DNA of 64,000 nucleotides from Melastoma dodecandrum (GCA_029817715.1 JARUPY010000492.1:62001-126000), one strand, 5' to 3'; positions 32,666 to 44,576 are shown, counted from the first letter of the stretch. Notes: a model not told the origin generated them from the sequence alone. Made by a program: numbers and translations.

Positions 32666-33793
32666 GATGGAATTAGAAACTGAAAGTGGATTAATAATAT
32701 GTTTTTTTAGGGGAGGGGGGGACATGTATTCACGCGGTGCACGTTAGCATGTGGACGGCTTTTTGTGTTTTGGTTTGGTCCCCCCCTCCCCCCCTCCCCT
32801 CTCAATAGCAATCATCAAAATTCAACACAAAATTAAAAAAAAGAAACCAACATTTTCTTTCTTTAGCACACACATCTTGGTTTTTAGTAGTGATAGTTGT
32901 TTCTTCGTGTTGTAGAGGTCCGGATTATGCCGCGGAGAAGGCTCTCGCCGGGTCTTCGCCCGCTGCCGAAGGTAACGTGGCCTGTCTAATGCACCTACTA
33001 TGCCGTTTGATATTTAGTACCACGAGATCTACACCAGGCTTGTCGATGATACGGAAATAATTTTGCGGACACATCTTCTGCATCTTGAATGCGAATGGGA
33101 AGTTTGGATGTAATGAGCGATGTCTCAGTGGATTTGATTTTTCGTGTGATGTTGAGGTGACGTGAAGTAAGGAAATGGAATTACATGCGAACTGGCCCTG
33201 GAATCTGTTGTACCTCATCTTCCGCTGATTGTTGCTCTTCGACGATATTTGCAGCAGTTAAGAGGAGATCGTGGTCGTTGAATGACGATGACGATGAGGA
33301 ATATAAGTGGGATGTGAAGGTCAAGGGTTCTTCTTCGGGGAACAACAGCGGGAAGAGGAGAGGTAAAGGGGGAGTTGGCGTTTGCGTTACCGGAGGTGGA
33401 GCGAATGCCGAGGGATCAAGGTGTAGCCGGGTAAATGGGAGAGGATGGAGGTGCGGCCAACTGACGCTGGTCGGGTATTCGTTATGCGAGCATCACCTGG
33501 GTAAAGGAAGGCTAAGAAGCATGGCCAACGTCCGTGGTCGCTCCGCGATCGGTGTGATGGAAACCACGAGAAATGAAGACGAGAAGCCGCAGCAGCCTCC
33601 CGAGACATCGCTAATCTCCGGGATGAGAGAAGGAAACATTTTCCCAGGGGACAGCGAGGAAGAAGACAACGAGAAGGAGGAGGATGCGGCATCGACCGGG
33701 GGGCCGAGGAAGAAAGCGAGATCAATGAGCAGTTTGCTGGGTCAAAAAGTCTCCAACCAAGACGACAATGGTGCGGGCATATCCCTCCCGTAA
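32048..33793 (+). CDS. WRC-domain protein (GRF-related), four exons
   Basis: A phase-consistent spliced model joins 32048-32191, 32391-32443, 32916-32971 and 33255-33793 (792 nt, 263 residues). The introns are GT-AG: CCG/GTTATT to TAGCAG, CAG/GTAAGA to TTGTAG, and AAG/GTAACG to TTGCAG. The protein starts MRIRKRQVPLPLSSLSPIPL, typical of plant WRC proteins. It has a poly-Ser run, then KRRSWSLNDDDDEE, and the WRC domain at about residues 135-175 with SRCSRVNGRGWRC, CEHHLGKGRLRSM and a C3H zinc ligand set. An acidic EEEDNEKEED stretch and a basic PRKKARS follow. WRC domains bind DNA and target the nucleus in growth-regulating factors; the QLQ domain of true GRFs is absent. The leader (31850-32047) is CT-rich. 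Exon 1 alone would run to a stop at 32261 if unspliced. Confidence 0.85.
32609..32664. repeat. (ATT)n microsatellite in the WRC gene intron 2
   Basis: About 18 trinucleotide units with one interruption. It lies between exons 2 and 3 of the WRC gene and is a likely polymorphic marker. Confidence 0.95.
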
Positions 33794-33799
33794 TTAACA

Positions 33800-34325
33800 G
33801 AAGGAAATCAAACCTATATTCGTCGAACCAACACGAAAATGTAATTATGAAATTCGCTTTTCTGGTGTGACAAAATTTGATTTCATGCGGACGATGATAG
33901 ATATGTTTTGGGGAGGTAGCAACAAAAATATGAGTTTGGTGAAATTTGTAATTAAATACAATGGAAACCAAATTATTTAAAGAGAATGAAATATTATTTA
34001 TTTAATAGGAATTTTGAACGTAATTTTAATTAAAAGTTTCGAGCTTTTAAAATTAAGTTGACTTTTCTCTCTTTTGAAGATTTATTTAATTTTTTTGGGC
34101 GGTGGTTTGACTTAATCGGGGACGCAACCAAACATGTGGACGTTGGGAGCACGCCGGTCCATAAACATACCTTAAAAAGATTAATTAATATCGAATGTCA
34201 CCATCTGGTCCAAAATATGTTGCTATCTTACGTGAGGCTTATTACTAAATATTATTAATTCGTAAATAATTTGTTATTTACGGCATAAAATTTCAAAATT
34301 TTTAAATATATCGAAAACCTCGTTC
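33800..34325. other. Gene-free stretch downstream of the WRC gene
   Basis: This holds the probable 3' UTR of the WRC gene, then AT-rich sequence with no supported feature. Confidence 0.5.
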
Positions 34326-34329
34326 AGAA

Positions 34330-34990
34330 AATGTTCGCGAACTTGGCTTTCATTTTTCTGGACGCTATCTCGAAGTGAACTCGAGGTTAACGATCTCGAT
34401 TTTACGTGCACTGATTTTGCCGATCTTCTATTGCGTCGCCTTGTAACTTCAACCTTCACAAGATGTGTGACGTTCCACGAGTCGTGAAGAACTAGACTCA
34501 TTTCCATCCGCTGACTCTGCGAGAAACCTTCGTCGAGGATGATTCAGGTGAATACTACTGTGATCTCTGCAAGAAAGGAGCGATGGCAGATGTGGCTTTT
34601 CATATCGACTGCGTCCTCCCTTTGGTAAACCATCCACTCCATTCTAAAATAGTGAGTCTCGTTCTTGTTACAAACTCCCGAGCATCTTGCCATGTCGGCC
34701 GATGCTTATCCCCGATTCGTATGCATATAACTGCATACAGTTTACATGAACGTACAGTATCCTGAATCAAATGACTGGCCGAGGAAATCGCTAGAAAAGA
34801 GGATGACGCTCACGCAATGGAGGAAAATGTAGAATTAGATGAACTGCTGAAGAAACACGCGGATCTGATCTCCGAAGAGGAGAAGAACATCGTAAGCCTC
34901 ATCGATCACATCCTTCGATTGCATTGTAGTCCACATCTGTCAGTTATCATATCAAGAGTGTTTATTCTTCAATTAATTTCTCTCTGAACT
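34330..34990 (+). pseudogene. DC1-domain gene fragment, copy 1
   Basis: This matches the end of the intact DC1 gene at 42374. Around 34440-34630 it encodes CNFNLHKMC, PLTLRETFVEDDSGEYYCDL and FHIDCVLP, compared with CNFNLQEKC, PLTLRDFFMEDDTGEYYCDL and FHIGCILP. It has an extra base before CNFNL and an in-frame TAG after VVKN. A GT donor follows at 34625. The coiled-coil exon follows at 34768-34990 (RLAEEIARKED, ELDELLKKHADLISEEEKN). Upstream DC1 modules are absent, so this is a truncated pseudogene. Confidence 0.7.
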
Positions 34991-37733
34991 TCTCTTGGCT
35001 TGAAGCTGGCTCGTTTACATGAAGACTGGCTGCCGTTGTGCTGCCTCAGTTTATCCAGAAGATCGACCAAAACAAAACAACTGTTTGGACAAGAGATGTC
35101 GGTCATCGACCTTGAATAATCTCGATATATGATTCAATGTACAATTCTTCATCAACAGAAGTCAGTTGAGTTTTGTATCCTATTTCCTATATGAAGAACC
35201 AAAAACAAGAAGGGATCGATTTGGCCAACCGTGTTCTACTTGAAGTAATCCACGAGCATCCTAAGCTGTCCGGACCGCACTCCCAAGTGCTGGTCCGTGC
35301 AGATGAGATGGGTGGTCATCAAAGAACCAAGCACACTCGAAACCAAGTCCCTAACAGAAAGGCAGTAATGAATTTTGCCAACTTCTGCAACTATCGGGAA
35401 CCAAAACGAATGACCATATCAAGTGATATAACAGGGACGAACACGTGATGCTGCTTCCACCCGGTTTGCGGATGAACAAGTCGCGATGTAATAGGGACTA
35501 AAAAGGCTCAAGAAATATGGTCTTCAACACTTTTAAACAGAGTAAATGTAAAGAACAAGAATAACATACATGAATAAAAGGCTTACTTCCATTTCTGGAA
35601 AAATATTTCATGAATTTGAATGATTGTTGTGTATTTACAAAAGATTCATAAAGATTGAATAGAGATTCTATCCTAAAACTAGGATAAAGATAAAGTGTGT
35701 GACTTGATCTTCTGGTCATGCCTTATATTTATAGAGAATTCAGTAATTGATCCCTCAACTTTCATTTTAAAGTTATCTTCAATTTCTGTACGTTTTAATT
35801 GTCATCGTCTTCAAAATTGTCCTAGTTAGATTTTTGACTAATTTGTCCCAGTTAGATTTTCTACTTTCATATTAGATTTTATGGAGAGAATCTTCCATAT
35901 TTTCTCCGGAAGAATCGGAAGATTCTCGAAGTTAGATTTTCTCTAGGGAGAATCCTCCTCCATAAGAGAATTCTCCCGATTAGATTTTTTTAGTATCGAC
36001 TAAAATTATCGTAGATTCTCTTAGCCGATCATCGACTAAATCAAATTTATTAGTATGAGATTTTTACATACTAATTTGAAAAATTAGATTTTTCTTGAAT
36101 CGATTTAACTATTATATTGGTCGTGCTCTACTCAAATCACAGACGATCCAAAATTATCTAGTATGAACATTTGCCATCCTCGGCAATTAATGAAGAATTT
36201 TTTTCTGAATTAATCCTTGTCATCTTTTTCTAGCCATATGACTCAGTCGACTGGAAAGATATTCTCTAATCGACTGATTAACTCGAAAATTTTCCCCTTT
36301 GAAAAATAGTCGATTGTCTTTTACTACGACAATAATTTAAATAAGGGAAACTTTTAAAAAATTAACTTTCAATGAATCAAAAATGTCATACGCCATATCA
36401 TAATTAATTTTTTTGAATGGCTTAATATTTTTAGTCGATTAAATTTTCGAAGTGTCACATATTTGTCGATCACCCTTAACAATCACTTGTCGATGTTACT
36501 AAGAACATACATTTTTACCCTTATGAATGGCATGACTAGTTCATTCGACTGAATTTTAGAAGTGTCATATAATTGTAGATCACTTTTGATCGATTGGATC
36601 TTGGGAGCATCATACATTGGTTGATCCTCTATGGCTATTTGTCGGGTTTCAATAAGAATTTGCGGAGAGTTACATATTTTTGAATCACTCTCGATGGTTA
36701 TTTGTCGGGTATCCATATGAACATGCGTCGAAGTAAAAACTACCAAACGCAAAGTCATCACACGCAAAGTTTCAAATTCCCGACAAATACTTTCTGACCG
36801 CTCCGTGATACTATGGAGGGCAATTTTTATAGTCGTTCGTGCATCCGACTCCCGGATTGTAATTTTCAAAGCCTCGTCCGAATCTTCGGGAGACCGAGCC
36901 AACCCTTCGTCATGGAAGGATCATCGTCTCAGTCACTGTACCAAAAACGTGTTGACATTTTGCATGTTCATACGAAATTCGTTTTCTACTCCCACTGTGA
37001 TCGCCAAAAACGTGTTTGCGGACGAACAAGTCGCGATACAACGATAACTAAAATAGTTCAAGAAATATGGTCGCCAGGACTTTTAAACAGACGTAAATGT
37101 AAGAACAAGAACAAGATCACGTGAATAAAAAATGCTTACTTCCATTTTTATAAAAAAATTACAGGGAGACAATCAACGGCTCAAAATTACTTGATGTAAC
37201 CACATTCCATGCCTTCTCGTTTCTTAGACCAAGCAAAGGTGTCATGATCCCGCGGACCTTCCCTTCGGACCTGTTTTGATTCGAGTTTGGAATAATTTGT
37301 TTCGTAGATTTAGTCCACGCAATGAAAGGCCGGGTCGTGGGCCAGACAAGGCCTGGGTTGGCCCAGGAAGTTATCAGCACGATGACGCTGCGATCACGCA
37401 AATGCCAATAGTTGTCTGTAAACTGTTGTGTTGGCACATAATATTTCTGTCTCAATGTGGGCTTGGCGGTATAATCTCGTGGGGGGATGTCGCAGGAGTC
37501 TTAGTGGTGGTTTCTCTAGACTTAGCCATTACTCCTATGCGGGTTCTGAAAAATCCTCTCATTGGACCAGAGTGTAGAGCAATATTTGAAGGAGTGGTGG
37601 ATGATAGACTGTCAGTGGTCCTGGTTAAGGGCCTTATGCCTGCCATTGACTTATGCAATCTCTTTTCCTGTTAGATCACATCCTTTGATAATCAAGCTTT
37701 TGCACCAATCATTTTGGTTCTTGAATTTGGCGC
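34755..37733. repeat. 3 kb duplicated segment, copy A
   Basis: This is collinear with 48270-51224 over nearly 3 kb with high identity and small indels. The contents are the DC1 tail exon, an unassigned stretch with the same open frame in both copies (MKNQKQEGIDLANRVLLEVI), reverse-oriented LTR sequence, a 0.4 kb reverse reading frame, and a 0.55 kb unassigned end. Similarity stops at TTGAATTTGGCGCACCA. Confidence 0.9.
35460..37170 (-). mobile_element. Degraded LTR retroelement, minus orientation (copy A)
   Basis: The same LTR end (GCGGA-GAACAAGTCGCGAT) occurs at 35468 and 37018. Just left of the second is the complement of a primer-binding-site-like TGGCGATCACAGTGGGAG (36993-37010). A minus-strand frame follows (36483-36902: SPEDSDEALKITIRESDAR and two related TRQ-T/AIE repeats). 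No pol domains are seen, so the element is deleted or non-autonomous. The PBS-like sequence resembles the TGGCGA start used by Tat-type elements; that link is tentative. Confidence 0.5.
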
Positions 37734-37799
37734 ACCATCAATTTTGCTGTCAAATTTGTAATCTATCCAAGAAGCATTTCAATCAACTGGGTCTGCTGT

Positions 37800-37912
37800 A
37801 AATTTTCTGAAGCAGCTGACATTCCCCAGCTTGTTAAGTTGCTGCAATACATGGCTGAGGGTTATGAACTTTTGGATACTTATGCAGAGCATGGGATCAT
37901 TTCTGTGATTTA
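37800..37912 (+). other. Unassigned coding-like fragment
   Basis: The plus frame encodes FSEAADIPQLVKLLQYMAEG and then YELLDTYAEHGIISVI before a stop. It reads like a helical exon of a real protein but I do not recognise the family. Another coding-like piece (VELYSIVKARQVPFDIGK) lies at 38880-38935 on the same strand, beyond an LTR-like insertion at 38070-38640. Both may come from one interrupted gene. Confidence 0.25.
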
Positions 37913-38069
37913 ACATCAAGATCATCTGCTTTAATTTCGAAGAATGATCAAATCTACTATTGTTATAGACAAAGCGATGAAGATTCTGCCATCTCTGAAT
38001 AGATGTATCCCTATTTCTATGCCCGTTCATTAAAGCTAAGACATGTCATGAACAAAATAAATCAGTTCT

Positions 38070-38640
38070 TGTTCGCGTGACAAAACACGTCGCGATGTTA
38101 CGGAGACTCAAATTGTTAGATAGAATGTGGTCGCCAATGAAGTAAACAAACAAACGAAAGAACAAGAATTTACTAAGCGTAAAGAGAAAAACTTACAAGC
38201 ATTGCACAACATTTGAAACGAACAGAAAAGTTGACAATCAAGCAGTCCTTCAGGGTCATAGAATGATTGTCGTGTGTCTACAACAAATCGGGCTGGCTTA
38301 TTTATAACACACTAACTAATAACCATCGCCCCGACGCACATTTACCACGTAGTGATTATCCTAAAACTACTTATCGATTGACTACTACAACGACGCCACT
38401 ATCGATGCTTCGAATGCACCGGCTCCAGACGTTGAGGTCCCTTGTCGATACTGAAGGCGGTCGATGGAACTCTATCTTCGATGACACTGTCCGTCGATCA
38501 CCACTCCCTCGGCCCGTTCCAGCATTGATCCTCATCCTGGCGAATACCTCTGTCGATCTCAGTGTCTACCAAAGCTCATCGCTGGAGGCCCAAAATGTTG
38601 TCAGTTCTCGCTGCATTCTTGGTCAGATTTGAAGGCTGGA
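38070..38640. repeat. LTR-like repeat of the GTCGCGAT family (copy 2)
   Basis: It starts with AAAACACGTCGCGATGTTACGG and is collinear with 30385-30880. It contains CTTATTTATAACAC, likely the complement of a promoter region, and many ATCGA/TCGAT motifs. No internal domains accompany it, so it is probably a solo LTR. Confidence 0.5.
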
Positions 38641-39432
38641 GCAACATGGGAAGAAGATAAAACAGGAGAAGTGACAGGAGTTCCGTTATCCATCTCTCGG
38701 CTTATGATCGTGGATCCCAGATCCATTCACTTGCCGTGATACCAAAATTTCTTGGAGGTTTTTGTTATGGAGAATGATGGATCATAAGGTTTTGAAAATT
38801 GTTTATCAGTAGGCGTATGACATGTTTGGAATACTTGTATGCAGGAATCTGTTTTTACTGATGCTGCTTCATTACTGGTGGAGCTTTATTCGATCGTGAA
38901 AGCCCGACAGGTTCCTTTTGACATCGGAAAATAGATTCAGCTTGATTAGTTGTGGAAACATGGGTAAAGAGGTGCTTTTAGTCTACGTGCGATCGCCAGG
39001 AAGCTGTGGCTGCTTTGTGCCAACCTTTCAGTCCATATCTAAGTATGATTATCTCATTATCATTCAGGAACTTCTGTACCTTTATGGCTTTGTGATTGAC
39101 AACAATTCAGACTACTAACTATCGATCGCATGGTCGCTGTTCTCATTATACTTGATAATGGTCATTATTCCTGATGTTACAGTTATATGCAGTAAAATTT
39201 TATTGGAATCGATTTCGCTAACCAGACACAACCTTTACCTTGTACATCATTTGTTGTTAGGAAATAGACATTGCTGTCATGTTCAGAACAATTCACAAAT
39301 AAAGACAATACTCAGATAGCCCTCTTTCTCTTACAATGACAAACTCACTGTCAATTTCCCAACTCACAAAATAGCCAACAACATCAATTCTGACCAAAAA
39401 AAGGATCCCCTATAAGAAAACCAAATAGTTAC

Positions 39433-39691
39433 CAGAGGAGAGTTTGCCGGCATTGATGGAGATGACGGAGAAGTGAGTGATAATAGCATAAAGGCCAGCA
39501 TACATTATGCTCTTCACAAACTCCCCTTTCCATGGTTCCTCTGGCCTCTTCCCTGATGATCTCCTCCTCCTCCTCCTCCCTGCATTCCCAACACCACTTT
39601 CAACATCCTCTTGGTTTGTCTCCTCCAGCAGATGTTGCCTTGTTGCTGGTGCTGAGCCACTGACATCAGCCTCAGACACAATCTTTCCCAT
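39433..39691 (-). pseudogene. Orphan first exon of a VIT/MEB-like membrane transporter
   Basis: An ATG at 39691 opens MGKIVSEADVSGSAPATRQ, an Arg-rich stretch, then PEEPWKGEFVKSIMYAGL and ITHFSVISINAGKLSS, ending at a GT donor (CTCTG/GTAACT). This matches the N-terminal part of plant CCC1/VIT-family proteins such as the ER-body membrane proteins, which move iron or manganese across endomembranes. In that family the first helix carries an aspartate (AGLDAIVT); here it is tyrosine (AGLYAIIT). I searched the following 1 kb downstream and found no later exons. It is probably a truncated pseudogene. Confidence 0.6.
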
Positions 39692-40043
39692 TTCAGCGTT
39701 CTTGTTCCTTTTCTTTTATTGTTCCCTTCTGCTTTTCACCGCGTTGAATGAGCTCGTGATGAATACAATAACCAACTCCTCTCCCCCCAACCAAAAGAAA
39801 ACAAGGGTCTATTTTCTCACTTTTGGCTTGCATGCAGAAGAACCCATTTGCTTAAATGACTAATTCATACGCACTATTACGGAAACAAAGAAATTAGTCG
39901 TTCCTGTTGTCCTCAAGAAGATACAAGAAGGAACTTCACGATGGTGCTACAATGGAAATAGGACAGACTGTCATTTACCTTCTGAGAAGGAAACCAGAAG
40001 ATGGGTCGGGAAGCAGTACGGGAGAGGGGCGTCAGGCGTTTCT

Positions 40044-41490
40044 TTAACATCCAGAGTAGTCGTCAATTATGGACATTGCGGATGAGAGATATCCTGAGTC
40101 AAACAAGTTGTAGTGATTCAGGAAATGGTACAAGAAGTAGCGGTTGCTCCTTTACTCATACGCTTATTGTTTAGGAATCCCCTGCAAGCCCAGAAAAAAG
40201 GAAATGTACATCCATTAAGCCACCCCTCTCGAAAAGTACACCAATGCTCCCTAATACATTCTCCAGATGAAATTTGCTCACCTGGAAATAAGCATCGTGG
40301 AAAGCCAATGCGAAATCGGCCCACCGGGACATCCTGAATTCCGGCTCGTTATGACCATATGTAAAAGAAAATCGACAGCTCTCTTGCATGGTTCTAGTTC
40401 TGTGAGAGTTAAGTATCTTCCAATAACATGCTGGATCGAGTATGACAGGCTCTCCATTTTTGTCAGAGCTATTTTTTCCACTCCACTTGTCTCCATGGAG
40501 CAAGCATAGCTCTGTCACCAAATTATCGAACAATGGTGCCATGCGCTTCACGAATTTCTGCACTGCCAGAGGCCAAACACGTCGATGTAAGGACAAGGAA
40601 GGCTTCACTATGAGAAGAATCCAGAGCAGCTATACCTTTTTCGTAAATCGTTCAGTCGCCATACTAGTCCAATGCCAGCTTCAATGGATAATCCAGTATT
40701 TTTCCCCCATAGAACTGAACCTAGTCAGATTACCAATCGTTTATCTGTTGAGTACTATGAGGAAACATGCCGAATCCATTAGAATCACTTATCTGCTGTC
40801 TATGCATTCCTTATACATAAGCCAGAAAAGAAACTGGGTTAAGGTTTACCATACCTGCCGACGGTGTTTTCGACATTGAATCCGAAACCTTCTCTGATTT
40901 CCCGGCTATATGCATCTCAGCTAGCTTCTCATGGAGGACAGGCTACATCCAACTAAGTGATTAGGTTAGCACAAAGCTATCCCCCCAAATATCACTGCAT
41001 ACAAGTTTGAATCAGTAGACATAATTTAGGTGATTTCCCCTCGATGCTCCAAACTCGATATATTCCATTATTATGAACGAACCACCTGTTGGAAGAGAAC
41101 ACACCTGGTGTTGCAACGAAAGATTGAGTCAAAAGAAGAGACTTTTAGTGCTAGGTGTTGAGTATAAACCTCACTTAGATTGGTTTTGGTACGTGTATTG
41201 TTTGGGTATCAAACATGGCGCATAAGCGTGAGAGTTTTTGCCTCAAACATAGATGGCCCGATTGTTCTGTTCCATCGATTCAAATTAGAAAATCCTCTTA
41301 TTCGAAGATATCTACTGAAGATGTAAAGCTTGAACAAATATTCGAAACACTGTCATACCTGTTTGTCTTGACAAAAAGGACCCGGCATCTGTATCTTAAC
41401 AGTTTGCCGATTTTATGCAACCTCCGCCTATTCCCTTCTGTGAGAATCCTTTGCCCTGGATGGGATCTTCGCACATTGCTGCCACTGTAA
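40044..41490 (-). pseudogene. Fructosamine/ribulosamine-3-kinase-like pseudogene
   Basis: Exons of a plant FN3K-type kinase (repair of glycated proteins, usually plastid) can be followed in order on the minus strand. They are about 41490-41359 (IGGGCIKSANC, stop, DTDAGSFFVKTNR, then GT donor), 41275-41175 (RTIGPSMFEAKTL, then a frameshift), 40948-40856 (EKLAEMHIAGKSEKGFGFNV, then GT donor), 40770-40635 (QQINDW and LKLALD with three in-frame stops), 40605-40437 (LCLLHGDKWSGK and DKNGEPVILDPACY), 40366-40282 (YGHNEPEFRMSRWADF, then GT donor) and 40165-40044 (LYHFLNHYNLFDSGYLSSAM, then stop). The donor after DPACY reads GG instead of GT, and the next acceptor is ACAT instead of ACAG. Introns are retained, so this is a duplicated gene, not a retrocopy. 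Confidence 0.85.
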
Positions 41491-41499
41491 CATCAACAG

Positions 41500-42370
41500 G
41501 CTTAAATCATAATGAACATAACTGTCTCCATCAGACACCGGAGAAAATGACAATTGCAGGTTTGCCATGGGTTTCCAGCATATACTTCTTCTCTGAGGAG
41601 GCAAAGATAGCCACACGAAGCGAACTCAATTGAACTCCACAAACTGCCATAACCCAGAATGCTTGAAAGCATCATATCACAACAATCAAGAAGCTCGATC
41701 AGCTGCGTTATCTCGGGCACACGGTTTCAAATTTACGCGAACCTAAATCGCAATGGAAGAACTGAACAACACCACCCAATACCCCACCCAACAATAAACA
41801 ACACTTTCAGCACAACTGCACCTGTAACTTCCGTCAACCAATGCCCGGATTCCCAACTCCCCCAAATCTTCATCCATGCGATCATTCCTTCTTTCAATCC
41901 CAAACCCGCCAGTTGTTTCCAACAAATTCACCAAATGGAAGCAGAATCCCCAACATCCCCCCGACACGAGAATAACAGCCTCCAGAAAAGCAGAGCTTTT
42001 TTCTTTCCAGAGAACAAATTACACAGCCAAAATTAACCTGCGAATGCCCTGCAAAGGGCGACACGACAAGAGAGGACGACGACGGAAGGGGAAGATGGAG
42101 GAGGAGGAGAAGGAGGAGGTGCGGCAGGGGAGTATCCCGACAGTCATCACCACCATTCTCTCTCTATCTCTATGAGAAAAATTCCCATTTCACTCACCAG
42201 AACAAAATGAGCGGCGAAAATAATTCAAGAGACGATTTGGACTTCGGATGCGAATTATTTTCGCCGCCCCCATGATTTTCTTTGGCGTGAATTGGGAACT
42301 TTTCTCCTCTCTCTGTATTTGCTTCCCTTTATCTTATTGAGTTGGGGGCGGAGAGCAGCTTGCAGTGGTT
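41500..42370. other. Intergenic region upstream of the DC1 gene
   Basis: No gene is supported at 41500-42170. Positions 42180-42373 are the likely promoter and leader of the DC1 gene. Confidence 0.5.
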
Positions 42371-42373
42371 TCC

Positions 42374-44305
42374 ATGGCTGGAAGGGGAGACGAGGAAGAA
42401 GAAGGTCATGAAGCCGTGGCTGTGCTGCGGCATCCCTCCCATCCTCACCCATTGAAGTCGGGCTACTACGGCTCTGGGTCGTATGTCCCGACGTGTGACC
42501 TCTGCCGCTGCTCGCTCGATGACTTCGGCTATTCCTGTCCAACTTGTGACTTCTACGCACACAAACGGTGTGCCAATGCTCCCCCGTTGATCCCCTGCCA
42601 CCCTTTCCACCACATCCATCCCCTGTATCTGACCCACAACCGGCCCTCCTTCACGTGCAACGCCTGTGATCGGACCCTTGACAATCGCAGCTTGTTTGGA
42701 TGTGACGATTGTGGGTTCTTCCTTGACCTCCGCTGTGCTCTGTTCACTCTACCAGACCTAGAGGTCTCGGAAGAGGAGCAAATCGTGATCCCGGTTCACG
42801 ATCATCCCTTGGCTTCGTTCCTGGCTAGTCAGGAGACTGTCTGGTGGAACTGCCGCTGTGCGCTCTGCCACGACCGTCTCCAGGGAGATGCACACGTATG
42901 TCTACGACCTGGATGCAAGTTCCTGATCCACAAGAGATGCAGTCAAGATCTGTACTATAAGGACGGCACAAGGGCACAGAGAGTCTACCACCAACACAAA
43001 CTAGCAACCTACCACCTACACAAAGTAGCAACCTTCACGGAAAGAATGAAGAAATCGATTCGATGTGGAAATTGCGAATCCAACATACTGTCGGGTGAAT
43101 ATTTTGGCTGCAAATGGTGCAAATTGTTTTATCACAGGGACTGTGTGCAAGCCCCAGAGATGGTTCAATACCCTCTGCATCCAGATCATGTCCTAGTCCT
43201 GTTCATTCGCCCCAGCCGCAACAAGGTACAATGTCAGTCTTGCTCTTTCTTTGTTGTTGATGATTTGTGCTATAGCTGCACTGGCTGCGATTTCGCTCTA
43301 CATGTTCGATGTGCCCTTTGGACTCTCCGCTATTGCGAGGAAGGCCGGACCTTGGAAATCATGCCGTCTTGGCATGAGCATCCTCTGCTCCTCTGTCACA
43401 GAGCCAACCTTAATTTGGATCGCTGCTCGTGTTGCGGCGACACCTTCCATGGACCGGCCTATAGATGCAATGTGAAGGGCTGTAGGCTCGTACTTCATGA
43501 AGGATGTACCGGGCAATCGTCTAGAATCAAGCACCCTCACCACCCAGAGCATCCACTCATTCTCCTGGCAAAGTTCAAGGAACCTCGTCCGCGCTGCAAC
43601 GCATGTTGCAGGGAGACTTTAACCTTGAGTTTCTTGTGCGAACTCTGTAGATTCTACCTGCATGTCAGCTGTGCTTCTCAGTTTCCATCCCGAAAGCATT
43701 ACCTCCACGAGCATGACCTCATACGATTCGAGCAGATCCCGTCCTTGGAGTGCAATCGTTGCAACACCATAACGGATTCGCCTGTCCTCCGTTGCGTTCC
43801 ATGCAACTTTAATCTCCAAGAGAAGTGTACCCAGCTGCCAGGAGTTGTGAAGCACAAGACTCATCACCATCCATTGACCCTGAGGGATTTCTTTATGGAG
43901 GACGATACCGGGGAGTACTACTGTGATCTCTGTGAGAAAAGGAGGGATGGTCGATTGGGTGTTTACATGTGCTTGGAATGCAAGATGGAGCGACCGTGGA
44001 CTTTTCATATTGGGTGCATCCTCCCCGAGGTAAAATCGGCTTCTCCATTCTAAGTAGTCGCCATAACTAGAAGGTCTTACAAAGCTGAAAAGTTGTAACC
44101 GGGTGTTAAACAGCTTCAAAAGGTGAACGCGATGAAGGTTCATGGTTCCATCATGAAGGAATCCTATGAGGAGGTTGCTAAGAAGGAGGAACAGCTGCTC
44201 GCATTAGAGAAGAAGGTAGAGGAAATGAAGCGAGAATTGGAAGAACTGAGGAAGAAGCACATGGAACTATCCTTACTGATGTCCCAAGGAGATGACGAGA
44301 AATAA
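42374..44305 (+). CDS. Cysteine/histidine-rich C1 (DC1) domain protein, two exons
   Basis: The start is the ATG at 42374 (MAGRGDEEEEG); the open frame extends a little further up only from a GTG. Exon 1 (42374-44029) ends at CCCGAG/GTAAAA in phase 0. Exon 2 starts after AAACAG at 44114 (or after AAAAG at 44123, also phase 0) and ends with TAA at 44305. The roughly 615-residue protein has about nine C1-like zinc modules with the pattern HPL...CxxC...CxxC.F.LHxxC, for example CDLCRCSLDDFGYSCPTCDF and CNACDRTLDNRSLFGCDDCG. Exon 2 adds a charged coiled coil (EEQLLALEKKVEEMKRELEE). Such proteins bind zinc and possibly lipid, and many respond to stress or pathogens, but the molecular role is poorly known. 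A truncated tandem copy follows at 44577. Confidence 0.9.
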
Positions 44306-44576
44306 TTTAAGTGCTTCATGTTTTTCATATCAACCACTCATCATAGCAGAGCACCATAATCTTCGTACTTCTGCTTCTGCATTAGGCTTTCTGGGATTAG
44401 GCTGGGGAGGGAATCCTTGCGGAACTTTAGCCTATCTAATATCATTGGTGTGTTCGTATAGTGCTTCCCCTTCGATACGTTTTATCAGGGATGAGTTCAT
44501 TATGCAGCTGGTTTTATCCTCTTTGCTGTCGATTCATGGGCTCTAGACCATGTTTGTCATCATCGCTGTTAATCTT

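Noticed and set aside
33387..33971. 194-codon minus-strand open frame
   Set aside because: It is antisense to the WRC coding exon and is explained by that gene's composition.
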